In this document: piece by piece, positions 1 to 13,000 of the stretch
Layout of the letters: the number at the start of each line of letters is the position of its first letter
Position numbering within the stretch: the first letter of the stretch is position 1
Source of the DNA: Beroe forskalii
Lineage: Eukaryota > Ctenophora > Nuda > Beroida > Beroidae
Length of the DNA stretch: 64,000 nt
Reading direction: 5' to 3'
NCBI GenBank assembly: GCA_011033025.1
Contig: WFMF01000018.1
Location: forward strand, 1,010,275-1,074,274
The notes under the pieces: model-generated
What the model was told of the DNA's origin: nothing
What the model saw: only the letters and a program-made list of their open reading frames with translations
The model's database searches: none
Translations under genes and position numbers: made by a program

Positions 1-1690
1 GCGAGTTCGCCGCGGAATTGCGGGCGAGTTCGCCGCGGAATTCCGGGCGAGTTCGCCGCGGAATTCCGGGCGAGTTCGCCGCGGAATTCAGGGCGAGTTC
101 GCCGCAGAATTCCGGGCGAGTTCGCCGCGTAATTCCGGGCGAGTTCGCCGCAGAATTCCGGGCGAGTTTGCCGCGGAATTCCGGGCGAGTTCGCCGCGGA
201 ATTCCGAGCGAGTTCGCCGCGGAATTCCGAGCGAGTTCGCCGTGGAATTCAGGGCGAGTTCGCCGCAGAATTCCGGGCGAGTTCGCCGCGGATTTCCGGG
301 CGAGTTCACCGCGGAATTCCGGGCGAGTTCGCCGCGGAATTCCGGACGGGTTCGCCACGGGGCGAGTTCGGGCAAATTCACGGGCGGAATTCCGGGCCAA
401 CCGGGTGTGCCGCAGAATTTTTACCGATTTCGCCACACTGTCTCAGAATTCCGGGCGTCGAGTTCGCAGCGGACATCCGAGCAACTTTTCCTAAGAATTC
501 CAGGCAAGTTTGCCGCGGAATTCCGAACGATCTTGCCGCTGAATTCCGAACGAGAGTTCGCCGCGGAATTCCGAACGAGTTCACCGTGGACTTGGAGGTT
601 CAACTTCAAGCGTGTTCGCTGCGAAATTCCGAGCAAGTTCGCCGCAGAATTACGAGCGAGTTTGCCGCGGGATTCCGAGCGAGTTCATTGCGGGATACCG
701 AGCGAGTCTGTCGTGAAGTTCCGAACGGGTTCGCAACAGAACTCTGAGTGAGTTTACCACAAAATTCCTAGCGTGTTTGCGCAGAATTCGGAGCGAGTTC
801 GTAACGAATTCCGAGCGAGTCCTCAACAAAATTCCGAGCGAGTTCGCCGCGAGACATCGAGCTAGTTTGCCATAGTGATAGAATTCCAAGCAAGTCCGCC
901 GAGCAATTGCAAGCGAGTTTGCCGCAGAATTCCAAGCGAGTCCACTGGTAACATAAAATTCCGAGCGAGTTCGCCGCAGAATCCCGGTCTAGGTCGCCGC
1001 AAAATTCCGGGTGGGTTCGCCGCAGAATCCTGGGCGACGCGAGTTCGCCGTGGAATTCCAAGGGAGATCGCCGTAGAGTTCCGCACGAGTTTCCCGCGGT
1101 ATTCCGGGTGAGTTCGCTGCACTGCCGCTGAGTTCCAGGCGAGTTCGCCGTAGAATTCTGGGCGACTTCGCCGCGGTATTCCGCCTTCCGGGCGAGTTTG
1201 CTGCACTGCCGCAGAATTCCGGGCGAGTTCGCCGTGGATATCCAAGCGATTTCGCTGCAAAATTCCAGGCGAACTAGCGGCGGAATTCTGGGCAAGTTAC
1301 CCGTGAATTCCGGGCGAGTTCGCCGTAGAATTCTGGGCGAGTTCGCCGCGGTATTCCGCCTTCCGGGCGAGTTTGCTGCTGCACTGCCGCAGAATTCCGG
1401 ACGAGTTCTCCATGGATATCCAAGCGAGTTCGCTGCAAAATTCCGGGCGAACTAGCGGCGGAATTCTGGGCAAGTTACCCGTGAATTCCGGGCGAGTTCG
1501 CCGTAGAATTCTGGGCGAGTTCGCCGCGGTATTCCGCCTTCCGGGCGAGTTTGCTGCTGCACTGCCGCAGAATTCCGGACGAGTTCTCCATGGATATCCA
1601 AGCGAGTTGGCTGCAATATTCCGGGCGAGTTCGCTGCAGAGTTCCGGGCAAGTTCACCGCAGAATTCCGAGCGAGTTCGACATGCAATTG
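1..1690. repeat. 23-bp minisatellite/satellite array, cut by the window edge
   Basis: Unit GCGAGTTCGCCGCGGAATTCC and close variants, period 23 bp (starts at 1, 24, 47 and so on), containing GAATTC. Units are nearly perfect from 1 to about 370 and decay to the right, as expected at an array edge. From about 1190 to 1640 a higher-order unit of about 177 bp repeats (gagtttgctg at about 1193, 1369 and 1546). Open frames here come from a GC-rich period that cycles through three frames; they are not genes. Confidence 0.95.
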
Positions 1691-4600
1691 CAGGTCGGAA
1701 ATTTAAGCACTTCGTTAATTGAGATTATGGATGTTTCTAATTTTATTATATGCGGATCATCATGGCGGGTAAGACTAAGAGATCCTGGGTGACCAGAAAA
1801 AGCTAAAAAAGAGCGATAGGAATTGAAATTTGAAAAGATAGCGAATGATAATAATATATTTGTTGGGGCCAAAGTTTCGGAACTTAGGGTAAAACTAGCT
1901 GATGAGAGATTTATATCTACCGTGTAGTCAAACATATGTACTCACAAAACACGTATTTTCTAGAAATACGGCAAAAAATATCATAATATTTTTGGCAGAA
2001 ACTGCCGTATGTTTTCGTTTTCAATCTTTCAATGTTAAACTTTTGCTTCAATTTTTAAAGAATTCTTAAAAGTCATCATTTTCTTTTAATCTGAATTTCA
2101 TCAGAACTTTAGCTCATAGTGAAGTAATATGTATTGATCAGAAATTTTTATTCGAAAAGCACTATTCCAGACAGCTTCATATTGTTTCAAAGTCACACAA
2201 TACAGATTTTATTTTGTTTGCGTTGGCGGGTTGAGTGTGTGTTTGACTATATATGGTCAAGGTTTAGCCTCTAATTCCCGTGTAATGTTATTCTAAAAGT
2301 TTCCAGATTTCGGATTATAGGGAACGGCTAATTGCTGCATGTTAAGCGGAATTCAATCCTGCTCTGTGTGTGATCTTTGGATGTAATCGCCAGCGAAAAT
2401 AGGCGGCGGTAAGTCATGAGCGACCTTCATAAAATTCTGATAATAGCGTCACCGAAATTGATACGATCGCATTAAGCTGCATCGTGTTATTTTTTACTAG
2501 CTCGAGGGGGTGTATTGAAATTACTCCAGCTACCACTAATGTAATTTCCGTGGGACCATTTCCTTATTTCTGCTGTTTATTGAATCTTTCAAAGTTTCAA
2601 TGCAAACATTGTGGCGGCAGGCACAGAAAGGACCCACGGATAATTTATGTAGTTATGTGGTCTGGGCGTCTCCTACATCTCTATATATACATGTCCTCAA
2701 ATATCCAGAATGAACACGAGAGAATGTGCATCATCAGTTATATATGTTAACATGTAACACATACGTCACAGGGCTGGGAGCCTGATCATCGCTCAATCTC
2801 ATGCTGCAGCTGCAGAGCTGCAGCTTTGATCAGTGATCTAATGAGCTGATGGCGGCATGTCTCCAATTAAGGTTATCAAGTCTGTACTGTGTTTCATATT
2901 CACTGGAGAAGTAGAGAGCAGCTGCGTCATTATCAGGATTATACGTAGTATGCAGCTGAAAATCGGAAAATTTGATATTGAGCTATTGAGTTACTGCCAA
3001 AGTTGCAGAGAGAAAAGAAGATATTTATATCTTATAAAACTTGACGGCCGGCGCGGAAAAATTATTGGAATACAAACTTCAATGTGTAAACACTTGAAAG
3101 CTGCTGCACATTGCGTGATTAACTAACAATATTGATCACCTGATTGGTCACAGGATTACTGCTACGTGACGAATTCCCAATATTAAGGCATGATATTGAT
3201 TGTCATGTGACTCCAGTCACCTGATCAGGCTGTCCATATTAGCTATCATGATGTCGAATTGTCGAAATGGTCATGTGAGACTCTCACACCCAGCTATAAA
3301 CAACGCGTGTTTCTGCTTAATCTCTTCAAGTGTTCATACTTTCATATATCGACCATATTGTTTATTTTACTCTAGGATTTACGTGCGTTTGTACCGGCCC
3401 TAATTATTTTACCTGTCCAGTACTCCAGTGCTTGATAATGATAGTACGCCCTGATCCGACTATTCTTATAACTTTCAATTTCATAGCCGTTTTATCAATA
3501 TCAATTCTCCAATATTTGTCATTGTGTACATTTGCGATTCGTTATAATTTTGTATGTCAGCGAATAAAGTTAACCGTAGTGATCATTCATCAATCATTGG
3601 GCTATTGTCTGCAGATGTTGCTCACTTTGAAATTGCGGTACCTTTTTGGGTTGAAGTTTTGCTTGAAGTGTTTTGCTTGATTTTGTTAGTTGTTGAGTAG
3701 TTAGTATTGCGTGTTTGGTAGTATGTTAAGGTAGTATTACAAAGTTATCAGTACTAAAAGTAGTATACACCGGCAACTGGATTATGTTATCATGATGATG
3801 AAGCTATGAAGGATACACCATGGCATACTACGTCACGATAATACGTTAAAAGTGAATATTTTCGAATGTTAGCCTAGCCGGGTTAATTACATTCACTCGT
3901 GAATCTCACAGCTTGGGAGGTAACAAAATCAGATACGGCGGTAACTTTAAACCGAAACATCGCGCCGTATCGATATCAATTATTCAATCATCAACACGCA
4001 CAGGAGGAGGAGAGCATAAATCACGTGACGCGTAGAAGAGCGCGGATTGGTCAGAACGGGACCTGCGCAAGCAACTCACCGAGAGGATAACAATCGGAGT
4101 GCATTTTTATGCATTTTATGCATTTGCATGCACTTCTAGTTAACATAGGAAGTAGCGCATTATGCGCTGTTCTAATGGGACAATTACCGTTCAAATGCAA
4201 AAAACCGCGCACAAATCGGACCACTGGAAGCTGAGATCAGCGGCCTTTTTGAACATACATACATACTACCTCATCATTTGGGAAAGGTACACACCCCAAC
4301 CTCATCTCATCATTTCAAGATTTATGTTACACCACTCATCCGATGTGAAAGATTGAAATGACGTCACTACTGCAATTTAAGTTAGATCATCTAAATTCTA
4401 ACTTAGGTCCAAAACTTGTCCAATTTTACAAGGAGTGGTTGATGTCAAAATTTCGCCTCTAAAGTCTAACTCTAAGTGATGAGTTCATCATTTTGCAAAC
4501 CTACATACATACTACCTCATCACTACCTCATCATTTCCAAAATATACATACATACCCAAGTGATGAGCTCATTTCTGGATGGCCCCTAATGCCTTTATGG

Positions 4601-5780
4601 TACCACTACCAAAGTTTCGCATATCTGGTGCCTTTCATATAAAACATCTTTTGGCAGAAGCTAATTAAACTTGCAACCTATTAGGACACTCCATCACGAT
4701 AATTTTTAGTAAACAAGAGAAAGAGATTTTACTAATTAATAAAAGTGAATTTAATAAAATTATAAATTCCACAATCAAAAAGTTGATGTATCACTACAAC
4801 TATAAAATGGACGATGGGCTAAAATCCCTCGATTAAAAAGATGTATATAATATAAATTTACATGGCAATATAACCAATCACATATTTTCGTATTTTTATG
4901 TGCGAAAATGCATAAAACAATATCATAATATCATAATCTCTAATACATGTGTGTAACTGTAATGAAACACGTAGTCCAAACCAAGTCAAAATCATTAGCT
5001 TTAAGTTTAATGTTTAGATAAAAGTGTATTTATAACTAAACGTAATATTTTAACGATTAAACATAGTCGTAAACAAAATTCAATAATAAATACGGCCGAA
5101 AACCGTAAATACGATGTTAATTTAAGCGATCAAAATTAAAAATATTCCGGATTTAACGTAAAATACATGTTCTCTAAGAGTTCTACTTCTTTTAAAACGG
5201 TTAATATCGTCCATGTTAATAGCTTGAATAAATCAAATTTGCCAAAGATTTTTCCAAGTGAAGTGTACTGAAAAGATCTAAAATTTATGTCTTCAAAATA
5301 CAATTGATTTGGTGCCAACATTTAATCCAAATGAGCTTACAAAATTGCAGCCCAAAGTACACAAACCTAAATTTATTTATTGAATGAAGGCACTAAAAAA
5401 GCACAAACTATCAAAGTGTCACTCGGTGAAATTAATTGTATTTCTAACTATGTAAACTAATTAATATGACATAGCACAAACATACACACACATACATAAT
5501 CCAAAACATGTCGGACTACCCGTCAGAATTTAACTTAAAGTCTCACGACCGAACCAGTGACGGACATTAGCCAAGTGACAAATTGACTTCCAGCCTTGTG
5601 ACTATTGTGAACAATTTATCAACTGACCATTGCCAACCACCGATTCCTATGAAACATAATGGTGAATATAACGATCGTGCAAAATTGAGATATATTGAAT
5701 CGTAATATTTTGTATATTAGTCACATGAACTGTACCCCCTTGCCTATAAAATGAACCAGATAATCAGAACCGCAGTAACC
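1691..5780. other. AT-rich non-coding DNA downstream of Mhc
   Basis: Short open frames (for example 2484-2750, 2857-3126 and 3330-3680) show no recognisable family, no consistent splice structure and AT-rich composition like their surroundings. I see no gene. Locally repeated tracts with catacatacatactacctcatca occur at about 4250-4560. Confidence 0.5.
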
Positions 5781-5845
5781 ACGGTGCAGTTACCATAGTT
5801 ACAGCACACTGGTCGCTGTAGCAACCATATGGTTACCATGGCAAG
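5779..5845. promoter_or_regulatory. Cluster of X-box-like inverted repeats
   Basis: GTTACCATAGTTAC, GTAGCAACCATATGGTTAC and GGTTACCATGGCAA lie within about 65 bp. They resemble the RFX X-box half-site arrangement (GTNRCC..RGYAAC). Function is inferred only from resemblance. Confidence 0.3.
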
Positions 5846-5987
5846 GAGTATGTTCAGGGTGAGAGTCTATTTAATGCTATGGTTCCGCATTGGATCCTGC
5901 CCCGGCGCCCCCCGAGCTGCTGAGTCGACGCCTGAAGCTCTGTCTTTCAGCACCCTGAAACGGGAACACGAGTTATACGAGTAGTCA

Positions 5988-6046
5988 GTTGGTGTAATGG
6001 TATTAAGTCTGGATAGTGATCGAAAGATCCCAGATTCGATTCCCTG
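5988..6046 (+). repeat. tRNA-like Pol III promoter (possible SINE head)
   Basis: An A-box-like TTGGTGTAATGG and a B-box-like GATTCGATTCC are spaced as in tRNA genes. The would-be acceptor stem does not pair and the T-stem lacks the G53-C61 closing pair, so it is not a functional tRNA. A tRNA-derived SINE head or tRNA relic fits best. Confidence 0.35.
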
Positions 6047-6090
6047 CCTCCATATATCCTTTCCAATCACTTGGAGAGGATATATGGAGG
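6047..6090. repeat. 20-bp-stem hairpin
   Basis: Inverted repeat with arms 6047-6066 and 6071-6090, a four-base loop TCAC and one mismatch. The arm begins CCTCCATATATCC. It directly follows the tRNA-like block and may be its processed tail or an independent foldback. Confidence 0.8.
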
Positions 6091-6281
6091 ATTGGTGATA
6101 CGAATAATTGGCGCTAAGTTTCATCAGAATATCATCTGAAATGATTCGCAGTATTATAATGTGGGAGACAAATCGTCATAACGATCTATGTAGTGTGTGA
6201 ACTTCGGTCTGCAAAAAACAAGCGCAGCTGCGACTTTGATTATTAATCGATAACTTGAACATGGTTTATCAACAGAAGGTT

Positions 6282-6287
6282 TTTATT
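6282..6287 (-). terminator. Candidate poly(A) signal for Mhc
   Basis: AATAAA on the minus strand, about 680 bp beyond the stop codon. It is the first clear hexamer I noticed on that strand, but AT-rich DNA produces such hexamers by chance. Confidence 0.3.
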
Positions 6288-6914
6288 TTTCCTGGAATAC
6301 CTTAGGAGGTGTATTTATGTGGGATAAATTTTCGGTGTTTCAAATTATGGTAAGTTAAAAATATGGGGATTTTTCAAGTTTTCACTCTTGTTAACATATG
6401 ATAATTACGTCAAGTCGAAATTTCGTGGTGGGTGATAAAATGGGGATATTTCTGAAAAATCCCCAAATTAGAACCTTTATAAATAAACCTCCTGGAATAT
6501 ATAATACGGTATTTTAATCGGAAACCTGCAGTTTTGAATGAATAAAGAATATCTCTTATAGGTATAAGACAGATATAGCAGCTCAGAGAAGCTTGAAAAA
6601 CCTTCAAAACAGCGATAGCGCAAGTTAAATTAGAAATAATAAAAAATTCCCAAAATAAACATGCAAAACGCAAAAAAGAATCTCCAATGCAGCTTTACTT
6701 TTTCTAAAAGAAAAACTTCTCCGTAATTAAGCAATTCAAAAGTCCAGAATCTGTCCTCTTAAGTCTAAACATTGAAACATGTAAGCGAAACCGAAAATTC
6801 AGCATTCACAAAAAACAAAAGTGCTCCAAGTCAAAACATGAAACAAAAACTGATTCCAGGCAACCGTGGAAACACATGCAAGTCACCAAGGCTGTAACAA
6901 GAAGTGAATCTCTT

Positions 6915-6958
6915 CGCACTCACACACACACACACTCGCTCACACACACATACACACT
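6915..6958. repeat. CA microsatellite in the Mhc 3' flank
   Basis: CA-rich tract with interruptions, ten bases downstream of the Mhc stop in gene sense. Probably part of the 3' UTR. Confidence 0.8.
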
Positions 6959-6968
6959 GTGCCACTTA

Positions 6969-7022
6969 CTATTCTTCCTCTTCTTGATCCGGCTTATTTC
7001 TAGCATTCCGTGGTACGTACTC
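6969..7022 (-). CDS. Mhc: Mhc exon 31: C-terminus and stop
   Basis: Last exon: [17 protein letters not shown] followed by TAG (complement at 6969-6971), joined in phase 0 to exon 30. Acceptor gtctccag|GAG. The acidic end is short, as in class II tailpieces. A candidate AATAAA on the minus strand lies at 6282-6287, about 680 bp downstream of the stop. Confidence 0.87.
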   Translation of the reverse strand, partial: EYVPRNARNKPDQEEEE

Positions 7023-10000
7023 CTGGAGACACGGTATTGACGCACGTGGGCAACGCGTTACTCGTAGCAACGCGTTATTAGCAACGCGTTCTTAGCAACG
7101 CGTTATAAGCAACGCGTTCTTAGCAACGCGCGTGACGACCAATAATAATAGAGCACGAGGGTAAATATATGAGACTGAACATCAAATGCATAAATGCAAG
7201 CGCTGCGTAAGCGTAACATAATTCCTCTCAAGGAAAAAGTCTCGAGAAGAGCTGAGAGAATTCAAGAGATTCAGCTTAATTAGCACAGAATGGGCCATCA
7301 CATACTCGTAGAATACTTGAAATTTAATAATACTAGAAAATGTATAGATTCTGTACAATGGAAAAAAATACATAAATCTTTCGTGCAACTAAATAGATGC
7401 TGTTTCGGGGCTGCACAATACAGTAAACAGGCAATAAAAGGGTGCTTTTTGAACACTTGCTCACAGAAACTTGGTGAAGAAAATATCAGTGTTGTAACAC
7501 GCCATTATATCCATCAAGTTGATTTGAGCAAGCGTCAATATTAGGAATACCACAAAATACAAAAACAATGGATTCAATGAACATCATTTGAAACATTTGT
7601 CAGACAAAAGAACTAAAGTATTGACAAAGTTATACGTGAACTAGTATAAACCCAACAATAAGTAGCTCTACCCAAGCGGAAAGTAGAGCACAAAATCAGC
7701 ATCACTCGAAATCAGCATTCAGACACGAGCTACACGGCTCGGAGTGCTCACTTACCGATCTGCCCATGGTACTGCGGCCCCCGGTTGCAGGCCGATTTCT
7801 GCCCGCAGCCCGACTCAGAGAACTCTCTGCCAGTTCGGCCCGTTCTTCGGCCTCCGCCAGTTCGGCCTGCGTTTTCCTAAGCTTGGACTGCAGCTGAGAT
7901 ATCTGGGTCTCCTGAAAGTGGGCGGAGTGAAAAGTTTCAGATTTTTAATCCGAAAGATCAGAACACGAAATCAAAGCATTATATTCAGCTCAAGAGTCAA
8001 GTCTCAATGCAAATAAAACTCCCACGTGACATATCGTTGAAACTCACAGTGTCGTCCAGGTTGCGTTTGAGCGTTTTGATCTTGGTGTTGTTCATGTCAA
8101 TGGTGGTCTGCTGTCTCTGTATGGTCTTGTGGTCCTCCTCTGCATTGAAGGCGTTCTCCTTGATGACTCGCTCCAACTTCTTAGCAGCCTTCTCGGCATC
8201 CATCCTCCGCTTTATCTCCAGGTCTATGTCCGCCTCCGCTTGCCGGACCTTGTTCTCAAGCGCCTGTATCTTGGCTTTACCAGCGCCTCGGGCAGCGGTC
8301 TCAGCGTCCTCCAGCTGGGACTGCGGAGGGAAATGGTTAGACTAGAAGAGGGAAACTAGGGTTAGAACAGAGGAAACTAGGGTTAAACGAGGGCTAGAGG
8401 AAGAGAAACTAGGATTAGCAAGGAGATAGAGGCGGGAAAACTGGGGTTAGACAAGAGATAGAGGGTGGAAGGGGTTAGAGTTAGAGTAAGGAAAACTATG
8501 TTTGGAAAAGAGTAAGAGGAGGGAAACTAGGGTTACACAAGAGTTAGAGCCTAGAGGAGAGAAAGGGATAAGAAATATAGGAAAATGAAGGTGGATGAAT
8601 ACAAAATATGTCATTAATTTATGGATTAAACTCAAACAAAGTGAAATTTGACTGACAGAACGACAGCTAATTTCACTCATTACCTACAAAAACACCACCT
8701 ACCTCAAGTTCTACAATCCTGCGAGTGAGGGTCTGGCAGGCTCGCTCCTGGTTTCCTCTAGCCTCGTGTTCCGCAGAGAGGTCTGACTGGGTTCTGTTGA
8801 GGGACTCCGTGGTCCTCTGGATCATGACATCCACAGCCCTCTTCTCCTCCTCCAGGTCCTCAATGGAGTCTCGGAGCTGGTGACACTCCGCTTCCAGCTT
8901 CTTCTTCGAGCTCTCTGTCGCTGCTTTCTGGACAGTGGTGGTAATCAGAATACCGAAATGTTTCATCAAGCACAATAGCACATACAAAATTAAATTATAA
9001 TCGTGAAAACAACAAAAAAGTATTTTATTCCATTGCTCTTCTGCAGTACCACACAACAGCTGACCTGTGATTCTAGAGCAGCGATCTGGGAGTTGAGTTC
9101 GCTCTTATCTGCGTCTGATATCTTGAGAAGTCGCTCACTCTTCTCCAGGGCCGCCTCCACATCGTTCTTCTGGGAGTTCAGAGAACTACACTTCTTCTCG
9201 CTCTTAATCAGCGACTGCTTCACACCGTCGCTAGTCTTGTTAGCTTCATCCAGCAGAGCTTGCAGTTCGGTGATGGCTTTCTGCTGCTTGTTCAGGTTAC
9301 CGTTCAGTGTCTCGATGGTCTTCTCCGCACTATCCAGATCATCATGAGCCACCGTAACCTCGGACTCAGCCATCTTCCTGGCTTTGACAAGGTCGTTCTT
9401 GACCTTGTTGTCTGCCTCTTGTTGTTCTTGCAGGGCGTCTATCTGTCGGAGCAGACCCTTCCTGTCCTTGTCTGCTTCCTCGTCCTTCTCCAGCAGTCTC
9501 CTCTCCAGATCTGTCTTAGCATGGTTCAGCTCCAGAGCCAGTTTGTTAGTCTTATTCTCCTCCATGGTCAGCGAAGCTTCAGTCTCCTCAAGTTGGTTCC
9601 TGAGATCCTCATTTTCAGCCTCCAGCTTCCTCCTCAGCTTCTCTATCTCGTGGGTCTGCTTGCCTCCTCCCTCGAGCTGCTCAGCCAACTCACTGTTCTC
9701 TGCCTGCAGCGACTTCACTTGTCTCTTCACAGCCTCCAGCTCGTCTGTCAGGTCCCCGTTAGCGTTCTTCAGGTTCATCTGGTCCGTGCTGACCTTCTGG
9801 AGTTCCCGCACCAGACCCTCGTTCTTAGCCGTCTCCTGGTCGTACTTTGCCTTCCACTCGCTCACCATCTGGTCCACCTTCCTCTGCTTCTTCTCCATGG
9901 ACGCCAGGTCGTTCTTCACCCTGTCCAGCTCAATGGAGGTGTCCTCCAGTTCCATGGTGAGCCGTGACTTGGTCTTCTCCGCCTGGTTAGCTTTAGTCTG

Positions 10001-13000
10001 CACCTCGTCCAGACTGTCCTCCACCTCGGAGATCTTGTTCTGGAGCTTCCTCTGCTCTCCCTCCAACTCCTCGATCCTGGGCACGTGCTCCTCCGCGCAC
10101 AGGTTCTTGGTGGTGTTCAGCTCGTTCTGCAGGACACCCAGCATCCGCTCCTTGTCCTCCTGCTCGCTCTGAATCTGTAGGAGAGGGTTAATTAGAGAAT
10201 CACTCGCTTTATGTGCGTAGTTTTAGGTCAAACATCACCCGAATCAATGAGCATTTCATTTTCTTCAACTCTTCTGATATGATGGAAACACAAACATTAC
10301 CACTTCAAGTTCCTCCTGAAGTCCGTCAATCTCAGCTGCTGCTTGTTTCAACTGCGTCTGCAAGCCGGCCTTGTCCTGGGAAATGATTTTAATAGAATTG
10401 TTACTTTCATTATGAACTTCGGGTTGTCGAAATAAAGTGATGATTATTAAAGGCCCCCCTATAAGAAAGTTTTAACTTTGGCTGATTTTGTACATCTCAG
10501 GACGTGAAATGGGAATATGAACTTTGTCCCGCCCTTTAAGCTTTTAAATCGAATAACTTCAGCTACAGCCGACAGAAATCGATAAAAATAGCTTCCGCAA
10601 TGTTGGAACAATAACATTTCATAGTTTTCCAATACTCACGCCGTTGAGCGTCTCAATAGTGACGTTGAGTTCCTCCATCTGAGTTTGCATTGCTTTCTTG
10701 GACCGGTTCAGGTTAGCTTCCTTCGCCTCCATATCTTCAATCTTAGCCAGCAGATCATTGTTCTCCTTCACCAGTCTAGAAGTGGGAAGTAGCGGTGAAC
10801 ACCATTGACTCATGGAGCAGTCATTCTAATAGCAATGTCTAGTTTCTACTTGTCTCGTGAAAAACAAGCTTTAGTATATGATGTAGAAATCTTTAAAATA
10901 TGGTGCAATGTAATGGTGCAATAATTGTCGATATGGTGCAATCAGGAGGTAATAAGAACTTACTTGTTGTATTTGTCGGCCAGGTCTCTGAGGTTGGTCT
11001 CCATGACACTGCACCTGCTGTTGGCGTCTCCCAGCTGCTCATCCAGCATCCTCGCTGTTTTCTCCAGGTTTTGTTTCTGTTTCTGGAGGTTGTCGATGGA
11101 ATCGTTGAGAGCATCCATCTCAGACTGGGCAGTGGCACGATCCTTGTCGTTCTTAAAAAGTGGGGTGTTTAGTCAACAGCGGTCCTGAATTATAATACAG
11201 ATGGAGAGATATAGTTGGCATAACTAATGGGGTGATTATCAGTCACATTTATCCAATGCAGATGGCCTATGGCATATATTTTAAAGGTTTTAAGATGCTG
11301 CTGATAAGATAAAAGAAGTGTTCACTAACTTAGCTTTGGTCTTCTTGGCATGGTCGTTAGCCTCTTCAAGAAGGGTCTGAGTTTCGGCAAGTTTCTTCTT
11401 CAAAGCATCAATGGTTTCCCCGTGTTCTCGCTCAGCTGTCTCAACTTCAAGCTTCAGTTTCGCGATTTCTTCTTCTCTTCGGCGGTTCAGATCAATCTGA
11501 AGTAAATGCGTTTCAGTGGAGTATCATTCATCAATGAGGGACCAAATAAGTTCCAGAATATCGTGGAATAGCCGTGGACTGGACCTACGATCTCTAACTC
11601 AGAATATGGTAGCCATTCATCAAAGAGGAAGACATCTATAATATTTCATGAATCGTCTTGAAGAATGTATCTAAAACAAAATAAGAAGAATAAGAAGAAC
11701 CCATCAAAAACCTGAGCAGCAGTGGCGCCTCCTGCCTCCTCCAGTCTTTCCTGGAGGTCCTGGAGTTCTCTGTCAAGGTCTTTACACTGTCGCTCTACCC
11801 TCGATCTGGAAGACTTCTCACTCTGCAGAGAGTAACGACGATTTGAAAACATGATGAGAACGAATTGTTATTTTGATCTACAGAAACACAGTACAAAGTT
11901 GTAGTGATTCGACCAAATATGAAGGGGGAGGGGCCGAGGTATGGTCAGGAACTAGAATTTCTACATAAAATGAAGAATTAGCTAAAACAGCTCAGGACAA
12001 AGATTTGCATTTATGTTATGTTAATAATATATGAGTTTAAGTCATATGATGTACAGTGATTAAAATTGCGGCACCCTGGATGCTTTAAAGAACATGACGC
12101 CATAAAGAATGTAGGGAATAATATGGTATGAACATATTCTATAACAGATCGGTGCATATACTAAAACTAAGAAACAGGAGCAGATGAAAAAATATTGCCA
12201 GCAATATTTTTCCTCCCACTCAAACCCACCCCGTCCTCCCCTCTCACCTCTAACTAAAACAATCCCCTCCCACCTCTAACTAAAAACCTCCCCTCCTACC
12301 TCTAACTTAAAACCTCCCCTCTCACATCTAACTGAAAACCTCCCCTCTCACCTCTAACTAAAACCCCCCCCTCTCACCTCTAACTAAAAACCCCCTCTCT
12401 CAACTCTAACTAAAAACCTCCCCTCTCACCTCTAACTAAAAACCTCCCCTCCCACCTCTAACTAAAACCCTCCCCTCACTCACCTCTAACTCCTCCTCGA
12501 GATCATGGATCTTGTTCTCCAAATCCTTGATATTCCTCTCCTTCCTGGCTCCTGCCTCCTGCTCCTCCTCCAACTGTGACGTCACTCCACTCAGTTCACT
12601 GTCTCTCTTCTTCAACTCTGCCTCGACTGTAGCTCGGGCAGTTGTCATCTCCTCCAGCTTGCCGTTTGTTTCCTTCAACTCGGCTTCCTTGTTTCGGAGG
12701 GACTTGTCGAGGGTTGACTTGGTGTTACGTTCTGCTTCAAGGTCTTCGCCGAGTCCTACGGAGGGAAGGGAATTGCTAAAAACAAAGCGGATAAAAAGTT
12801 TAGTTTAAATTTACTGCTTTATAACTATAAATTTCAGCAAAATTTAAATAACATATTTCAAACATAAATTATTTAAGCATTATGATTTAATTTCAAATAA
12901 TATGACGAAAAGCTGAAGGGTGCGGTTCGTCATGAAAAATTATCACAGCATTTTTCCTTCAAAACTATTGCATCTTTTCGCTAAAACTCACGTTTAATCT

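Noticed and set aside
18-1455. Open frames rich in RRGIPGEFAAEF-type repeats on both strands
   Set aside because: Produced by the 23-bp GC-rich satellite in rotating frames, with no start or splice context.
4264-4540. Three CTACCTCA words (let-7 seed-match type)
   Set aside because: They lie in a locally repeated tract with no transcript identified, so a microRNA-target reading has no support.
5988-6046. Functional tRNA gene
   Set aside because: A- and B-box-like motifs only. The acceptor stem does not pair and the T-stem closing pair is absent.
9260-10172. Long plus-strand open frames (9260-9967 and 9384-10172)
   Set aside because: Antisense shadows of the coiled-coil exon 27. Ser/Leu/Val-rich products arise from the complement of Glu/Lys-rich codons.
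11330-11340. Donor gttagt for exon 23
   Set aside because: It would leave two bases and break the frame into exon 24. Donor TTA|gtgaac gives the family-consistent KAKL|NDKD.
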